This document shows, piece after piece, positions 6,001-10,703 of a stretch of DNA of 10,703 nt. Position 1 is the stretch's first letter. The number at the start of each line of letters is the position of its first letter. Position numbers and translations under genes: made by a program. A model generated the notes under the pieces. It saw only the letters and a program-made list of their open reading frames with translations, searched no databases and was not told the origin of the DNA. The stretch spans positions 1-10,703 of the forward strand of contig JAIOPF010000206.1 in the NCBI GenBank assembly GCA_021414045.1, in the 5' to 3' direction. The stretch comes from Deltaproteobacteria bacterium. Its GTDB lineage: Bacteria; UBA10199; DSSB01.

Positions 6001-8470
6001 AAGGAAATAAGTGTCTATAACGCCATCAATAGCTTGGAAAATAGGGGCTTATTGAAATCCGTCCGCCAAAAAAGCGGTAATGGTCCTTCGCTGCGCCGTT
6101 ATTGCCAAGTGACCGAAGCGGGGAGAGCGTCGCAAATTGAACTGAAGCACGGGACGGAATTGGCAGGTCCCTCCGCATCGGAAGTCTCCGTCGCGGATCA
6201 ACCCGCGGTCGATTCCGTAAGGGAAGTAGAGGTACCGGCAGCTCCCGTCGTCTTGCGGCCCGAGGAGAGAACCGTCCAAAAAAGAGGCCCCAAGCCGATG
6301 ACGAATTTGCAGCTGTCGACCCTGGAAGTTTTGCGTGAATCCGGAAAGGCGATGCTGGGATCCGAGGTCATTCGCGTCCTCCAGGCGAAGGGAATCCCCC
6401 CATTCAAAGAACTTTATATTTACGATCTTCTGAAGAAGTTCGAGGAGAGAGGCTTGGCCCAATCCGTCGAGCGGCCCCATCCGGCGAATCCCCTTCGAAG
6501 CCAACGGTTTTTCTTGATCCGTCCAGTGGAGAGCGAGGTTTCCGTCGCGGAAGGAAGGGCGCCCGAAACCGCGACGAATGCGATGCCGGAAAAAATATCC
6601 GAGGCGCCGTCGGAAGATTTACCCGCCGAAAGCAAGGTCGAAGAGCTCGGCGATTCTTCCACGGACCCTTCCCCTTTTGAGGTAGAGGCTTCCATTCCGG
6701 AAAGCCCGCATCGAAAGACGCTGCCCTCGCCTGTTGCCGAGGTATTCTTCGATTTGCCTCCTCCCTCTCCCGGCACGACTCGCCGCGCTTTTGTCGAAAG
6801 GGAGATTTCGCCGCGCTCGGGCGAGCGCAGCGGCTTGATGGGAATGGCCTCCGCTTTCCGTTTTTTCACCGTTCCCCAAGCCAATTCCAATGGAACCCGG
6901 CATTTCGTCGCCCACATGGTCTTGCCCAACCTGGACCGCATCGAGATGCCCATCGATGTCGGTTCCGACGGGAAGATCCGTCCTGGGAGGGATGGTAGTG
7001 CCGAACGCATCGACGCCAGGACCGGAGAAAGATCCCGTGGGAATATTTACAGCGTCGAAGGGTTCCGGGGCAGGATACGCATGGTGTTGGACGGAGATTT
7101 TCCCGCCTTCGATTTCGATCTGAATGCGGTGAACGATAGGATGGGAGGGTTGACGCGCCTGGAGCTCGCCGGAAACCAGCCGAATTATACGGGGGATCGC
7201 TCGGCCTTTTTCTTGAAATATCCGCCGGGACCTCAATCCGTGAGTGGCCTTTATGAAGAGGTCGTTTCGATTGCCGCTCACCGCCACGAGCAAGGCGCGA
7301 CTTCCCGGCATCGTCTTTATTTGACGAATGGGGATGCCGTCGAGATTCTGATGGCAAGTTCCCATCACGCCAGAGGGAAGTTCGAGATTCTCGAGGCGAC
7401 GCTCAAAAGGATGGGCGATGTTGACTCCATTCCGATGGAAGTCCTCGGTGATAGCGGCAGGGGCGGCATCAATCACATGCAATTGAGGGACGCCAAACAA
7501 GGATTCGCGGTGGAAGTGGATTTTGAAATTCCCAACGGGGATCTCAAGAAAAAGATCGAATTTCATTCGGTCACGCTGAAGGAGCCTCCCATCCCCGTCT
7601 TCCTGAAACTGGGCGAAGCTTCGGATTCCCAGCCGCCCAAAGCCCCTGAACTGGACACGGACGCTTGGGAAATCATGGAGACCGACCAAGGTTTGCGGGC
7701 CATCGCCACGGATGTGTTGAGCGGGGAGATCAACGGGATTTCGGCCTTGAGGCCTCGAGCCGAAAGTCGTCATCGAGGCTGTCGCGAAGGCTTATGGCCG
7801 CGCCGCGACAAGAAACCCCACCGCCTTCGATTGCCTAAAAGATTTAGAGACCCTCAAGGCTCCGGGCGCGCTCGCCGAAATCGCCAAGATCGCCGAGCGC
7901 GAGGGACCCAGCCAAGCGGACGCCCTGGAATACCTGAAGACGAGGGCGCGCGAGCACAGCAGCGAAGCGCTCCTGGCCTTGATCGACATCGCCGACAAGG
8001 GTTCCACGGTCGGGACTCGCATGTCCGCGAGGGAATTCTTGAGCATTGAAGTCCAGGACCTTCGGGTTTTTCCGGAGATCAGCTTGGAGGATTCGGGGAT
8101 CACGCACGTCTTGGATCTGATGTATCGCCTGGCGGAATTCAATGAGTTCGCCGAGCGGCAACTCAATCACCTGCTTCAGAGCTGGTTCGCCGCTCCCAGC
8201 GAGAAGGAATTGGCGCGCCTGGCCGAATTGGCCTTTGGCGATTCCTCCTTCGCTCCGAAAATCCGGGAGAACCTCGGCGCCCACGCGAGCCAGTCCGGCC
8301 ATGTGGTTCGCGGACTGATCCACCTCTTTGCCGAAGCGAATAAGTCTCCTTTCGGGAAGCAGATCCTCGATTTCATGCGGGGAATCTCAATTGCGAACAG
8401 TGCGGACTACGCCTTCGACATGGAGATACGCGAGGCGTTGGAAATCGTGAAAAAATTCACGGGTCATTAG
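3001..8470 (+). CDS. Giant multidomain protein with tandem winged-helix modules, frameshifted near 7751
   Basis: I recognise no family. Read from GTG 3001 (AAGGAA 10 nt upstream) the frame runs to 8049, but its last ~98 residues are an Arg-rich out-of-frame tail. Good coding sequence continues from about 7751-7754 in the +1 frame (GLEPKVVIEAVAKAYG...) to TAG 8468-8470. Corrected length is about 1822 residues. There is no signal peptide. Visible parts: helical N-terminus (40-160) with a TPR-like EEQEKLEWALKLYGTL stretch; hydrophobic helices at about 168-195, 206-225 and 246-263; a Met/Gly segment (MWMMMGTGGPGG, about 385); a Pro/Glu linker (539-562); helical regions to about 910; a Pro linker (911-955); winged helix 1 (960-1045); winged helix 2 (1095-1172); an acidic linker (1175-1275); a beta-rich domain (1280-1540); a helical C-terminus. 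A cytosolic, possibly DNA- or partner-binding scaffold is possible but unproven. Confidence 0.8.
5878..6516 (+). other. Tandem winged-helix-like domains inside the giant protein
   Basis: Two related segments are separated by a Pro/Glu/Val-rich linker. Copy 1 has FIMDLLKKSEEPLQAGKIVR and then ISVYNAINSLENRGLLKSVR, ending in a wing-like RRYCQVTEAG. Copy 2 has STLEVLRESGKAMLGSEVIR and then LYIYDLLKKFEERGLAQSVE, ending RSQRFFLI. The order helix, helix, 'Y..L..LE.RGL' recognition helix and strand pair is what PadR/MarR-type winged helices show. Alignment of the two copies by eye suggests an internal duplication. Basic residues precede copy 2 (KRGPKP). DNA binding is inferred only; winged helices also mediate protein contacts. 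Confidence 0.6.
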
Positions 8471-9328
8471 GCGTGTTTGGCGATCCTGCGGACGATCTTC
8501 TCTTTGACGTAGCCGTTGGCCAAGTACCAGTCGACGGCCTTCTGCAGCGCCGCGCGGATGGGGGTTTGCGGGAGGCCGAGTTCGCGCACGGCTTTTTCCG
8601 CGTTGAAGAACATCTTCTTTTTCCCCAGCTGGACCGCTTCGACTTCCACGGCGGGCGGCTTTCGCGTCAGCCGGGAAAGCCCCTCGCTGAAATAGGCGAA
8701 ACCTAGGGCGACCGAGAAGGGCATCTTGACCCGCGGCGCCTTGAGTCCCGTGATCGCCGAGAGCTCCTGCAAGATTTCCCGCAGATGGATGTTCTGATGG
8801 CCCAGGATGTAACGTTCTCCGGCGCGGCCCTTTTCGGCGGCGAGGATGTGACCCGTGGCCACGTCTTCCACGTCGACCAAGTTGAGGCCGGTGTCGATGT
8901 AGGCGGGCATCTTGCGATTCAGGAAAGATGGGCGTCTCTTCGTCGCCCAGGCTTCCGTCCTCGGGAATCCCCACAGCGCCCACCGTCGAGGTGTAGACGA
9001 CTCGCGCGACGTTGGCTTTCTGAGCGGCGGCGAGAATATTGTGGGTGCCTTCGACGTTGCTGCCGTAGATCTGCTTCGGATCGGGATTGAAGAACGTGTA
9101 CTGGGCGGCGACGTGATAGAGCTCGCGGCATCCGTGCAGGGCGGGGACCAGCGTTTCGGGCTTGCGCAGATCGCCGTAGAAAATTTCGACGCCGAGTCCG
9201 GTGAGCTGGGTGGGGTTGGAATTCCGGCGTATTAAGACGCGGACCTGACGTCCGGACCTGATTAAGGCTCGGGCGACGGCGTTTCCGACAAAACCGGTGG
9301 CACCGGTGACTAGGGCGAGGGGTTTCAT
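8467..9328 (-). pseudogene. hpnA: hpnA-like hopanoid-associated sugar epimerase with internal deletion
   Basis: The N-terminal part (ATG 9328, MKPLALVTGATGFVGNAVAR) has the extended-SDR Rossmann motif TGATGFVG, the GDLRKPETLVPAL and YHVAAQYTFFNPDPKQIYGSN segments and NVEGTHNILAAAQKANVARV, all typical of HpnA. It stays in frame to GDEETPI, then shifts. The C-terminal part (about 8925-8470) resumes with LNRKMPAYIDTGLNLVDVED and continues to the end with normal HpnA features (GERYILG, KKKMFFNAEKAVRELG). Compared with family members, which I recall at about 330 residues, some 55 residues are absent between the two parts, covering the YxxxK catalytic pair and the NPSTPxGPRD segment. About 286 codons remain in two frames. 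HpnA modifies the sugar side chain of bacteriohopanepolyols; this copy cannot make an active enzyme as written. The TTG at 9346 is an alternative start, less likely. Confidence 0.82.
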
Positions 9329-9525
9329 AGTGAGATGGTCGCGCAATATAGCGGGGGTGGGGGGTGGCGTCGAGGGGGATTTTCCCCAGGGCCGCGTTTA
9401 AAACCTTTGTACAAAAGCGTAAAAAACCTCTGCTTCCAATTTACATTTTTTACCTTTTGGAAGGTCTTTTTCTAAAGTATTTTAAAAAAAACTAATAAAA
9501 TCATAACTTTAAATGAAGCTCCTTT
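9329..9525. promoter_or_regulatory. AT-rich upstream region of the sigma-54 promoter, possible activator sites
   Basis: No gene is seen. Base composition falls sharply from about 9395 (long A and T runs). Two symmetric elements could be enhancer-binding-protein sites: TTTGTACAAA (9406-9415, perfect 10-bp palindrome) and ACCTT-ttgg-AAGGT (9452-9465), about 115 and 65 bp upstream of the -24 element. A further inverted repeat GGGGA/TCCCC lies near 9374-9386. The assignment is by position and symmetry only. Confidence 0.35.
9345..9373 (-). promoter_or_regulatory. Candidate sigma-70 promoter of the hpnA-like gene
   Basis: On the minus strand, TCGACG (9373-9368; four of six matches to TTGACA), a 17-nt spacer and TATATT (9350-9345; five of six matches to TATAAT) lie just upstream of ATG 9328. 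Transcription would begin about 10 nt before the start codon, leaving a very short leader, consistent with the lack of a Shine-Dalgarno there. The spacer is almost pure C. Confidence 0.4.
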
Positions 9526-9542
9526 TTGGCATCTACCTTGCT
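9526..9542 (+). promoter_or_regulatory. Sigma-54 (RpoN) -24/-12 promoter
   Basis: TTGGCATCTACCTTGCT has the invariant GG (9528-9529) and GC (9540-9541) separated by exactly 10 nt, in close agreement with the consensus TTGGCAC-N5-TTGCW (one difference, T for C after GGCA). It lies in an AT-rich, gene-free stretch, points toward the gene at 9606 and predicts transcription from about 9553. Such promoters need an AAA+ enhancer-binding protein, so the downstream gene should be conditionally expressed. Confidence 0.8.
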
Positions 9543-9555
9543 TTATTCTCAAGTA

Positions 9556-9569
9556 CCGCTGCTTAGCGG
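9556..9569 (+). other. Small hairpin at the expected 5' end of the sigma-54 transcript
   Basis: CCGCT-gctt-AGCGG forms a 5-bp stem with a 4-nt loop and would begin 2-4 nt after the predicted transcription start. It could protect the 5' end of the mRNA; no other role can be argued. Confidence 0.35.
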
Positions 9570-9605
9570 GTGTGGGAACGAAAACAGATTTTAAAAGGGG
9601 GAATC

Positions 9606-9947
9606 ATGAACGCCGCTCAAATGCAAAGCATCGCCAAGGGTCAATGTACTTCCAGCCTCGTCATCGATGCGAAGGAACAGGGAACGGAAATCACTCCGGA
9701 GTTTCGGAAGGATGCAAAGCAAGCCTGTGAGTTGACCTATCAAGATCCCAGCCAAAGGACGACCAATTTCACCAACGGGAAAAATGCCCAGGGAATGTTG
9801 AATGCCTTGATCTCGGACCGAAATCGCACGGCGGCTTCGAAGTCGACGCAAGAAGGGGAATCCGCTTCCGCCGCCAAGCCCGCGGAGACCGCTGAAACGG
9901 CGGACAACGGCATCCTGGCGACGCTGAAAAGATGGTTGGGAGTTTAA
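9606..9947 (+). CDS. Small sigma-54-driven protein of unknown function
   Basis: 113 residues from ATG 9606, chosen because AGGGGGA (9596-9602) stands at ideal distance; an in-frame GTG at 9570 lacks such a site. There is no signal peptide or membrane helix. Residues 1-75 are a compact, mainly helical region with Cys14 and Cys41 (AKGQCTSSLVIDAKEQG; DAKQACELTYQDP). Residues 76-100 are a low-complexity Ala/Ser/Glu linker (SASAAKPAETAETAD), and 102-113 form a short amphipathic helix (GILATLKRWLGV) that could dock on a membrane or partner. I recognise no family. The strong ribosome binding site and the sigma-54 promoter 64 bp upstream indicate an abundant, regulated product. The next gene is 129 bp downstream in the same direction and has its own ribosome binding site, so co-transcription is possible but not shown. 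Confidence 0.85.
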   Translation: MNAAQMQSIAKGQCTSSLVIDAKEQGTEITPEFRKDAKQACELTYQDPSQRTTNFTNGKNAQGMLNALISDRNRTAASKSTQEGESASAAKPAETAETADNGILATLKRWLGV

Positions 9948-10076
9948 ATGAATTTTCCTTAAGGTTTGCGTTTTCTCCCCTGATTCGATAGCGAGGAACG
10001 GCGCAGGCATTGATCTCCACAGACTCTCGATTTTTTGCGCTGCGCGAACCGACACTCGATTGAATAAGGGGAATTT

Positions 10077-10703
10077 ATGCGCCAATTTCTTCTTGGCTTA
10101 TGTGTCTTAAGCTTATTTTTCACCGCCCCACAATTATCCCACGCGGCTTCGGTCACCCATGACTGGACCGGAACGGGGCCCAATGGGAATATGTCCATCG
10201 ATGTGGATGACCAAGGCGGGAGTTTCGCCAATGGGGGCAACGACGATACCTATGCTCTCTCCATCGATGGGACGGGAGTCACTTCCACCCTCACTTTTTA
10301 TCTTTATAACGGCAGCGCCGTCGATGACGGGGCCGAAGACGAGGATAATGGAAATAGCCTGCCCCCCACGGGAGAGGATTTTTCCGGAGGCAGCGGCCTG
10401 ACGATCCTGGAACCGCCTTCCGAATTGGCTCCTCCGCTCACGGAAATCGGAGCCCTTTCGGATGGCCCCCTCACTCCGTTTTCCTTCCATGGAAATCAAA
10501 CCGGCTTGGATATCCAACAGCTGACTTACCTTCAAGGTGACAAGAATTTCGTCATTTACGAATACAAGATCGTCAATAACACCGGCGTCTCCGTCCCCGT
10601 GAAAATCGGCTTGGGCGGCGATTTCGATATCGCCGACACCAACGGCGACGACTTGGATGGGAAGGACCTGAGCGTTCCCATGGTGTTCATGCATGATACG
10701 GTG
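10077..10703 (+). CDS. Secreted Asp/Asn/Gly-rich protein, 5' part
   Basis: An open frame from ATG 10077 to the right edge (209 codons, no stop). AAGGGGA lies 6 nt before the ATG. The N-terminus is a Sec signal peptide (MRQFLLGLCVLSLFFTA, then QLSHA) with a likely cut before the alanine at about residue 24. The mature part is acidic and rich in Asp, Asn, Gly, Ser and Thr, with beta-type sequence (VTHDWTGTGPNGN; STLTFYLYNG; NFVIYEYKIVNNTGVSVPVK). That last segment looks like an immunoglobulin-like beta fold for a secreted surface protein. DFDIADTNGDDLDGKD at about 182-197 resembles a calcium-binding loop. It may therefore be another surface protein, like the one at the left edge. No family is recognised and the C-terminus is not visible. 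Confidence 0.85.
   Translation, partial: MRQFLLGLCVLSLFFTAPQLSHAASVTHDWTGTGPNGNMSIDVDDQGGSFANGGNDDTYALSIDGTGVTSTLTFYLYNGSAVDDGAEDEDNGNSLPPTGEDFSGGSGLTILEPPSELAPPLTEIGALSDGPLTPFSFHGNQTGLDIQQLTYLQGDKNFVIYEYKIVNNTGVSVPVKIGLGGDFDIADTNGDDLDGKDLSVPMVFMHDTV

Noticed and set aside
9990..10010. A second sigma-54-like spacing (GG-N10-GC) upstream of 10077
   Set aside because: Flanking bases (AGGAAC and AGGC) do not fit the -24/-12 consensus; the match is by spacing alone.
9988..10036. Possible terminator after the small sigma-54 gene (CTCG followed by ATTTTTTG)
   Set aside because: Only a 4-bp stem can be formed with a loop of about 30 nt, so the T-run is not preceded by a real hairpin.

Overview
The window (about 10.7 kb, GC-rich genes separated by AT-richer gaps) looks like chromosomal DNA of an uncultured or poorly known bacterium near the old Deltaproteobacteria (Myxococcota/Bdellovibrionota-like lineages). 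The clues are a secreted protein built of 33-residue Cys/Asp repeats that ends in a MYXO-CTERM-like tail, a hopanoid-type sugar epimerase (HpnA), a textbook sigma-54 promoter, and a very large cytosolic protein of no recognised family. The lineage is an inference from gene content; there is no rRNA or tRNA here.

Layout: (1) 1-1277 (+), the 3' end of a secreted calcium-type repeat protein, closed by a strong terminator at 1296-1337. (2) 2672-1365 (-), a three-gene operon of ECF sigma factor, short membrane anti-sigma factor and membrane-anchored periplasmic sensor of the Heavy-metal_resist/CnrX/ZraP type. It has the logic of a CnrYXH metal-responsive switch. (3) 2673-3000, a divergent intergenic region with direct repeats and hairpins. 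(4) 3001-8470 (+), a giant multidomain gene (about 1820 residues once one frameshift near 7751 is allowed for), with two winged-helix-like modules in tandem in the middle. (5) 9328-8467 (-), an hpnA-like epimerase missing about 55 internal residues, including the YxxxK active site. Its stop codon interlocks with the stop of the giant gene. (6) 9329-9605, an AT-rich regulatory region with a sigma-54 -24/-12 element. (7) 9606-9947 (+), a 113-residue orphan protein served by that promoter. (8) 10077-10703 (+), the 5' end of a secreted Asp/Asn/Gly-rich protein that runs off the window.

The ECF operon forms one regulatory unit: metal or envelope stress outside would be sensed by the His/Met-containing sensor, relayed through the single-pass anti-sigma factor and released as sigma activity. 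The remaining genes do not form an obvious pathway. Several reading frames are disturbed (giant gene, hpnA, possibly the sigma C-terminus), so either local gene decay or assembly error should be kept in mind. No CRISPR, insertion sequence, tRNA, rRNA or phage module was seen.
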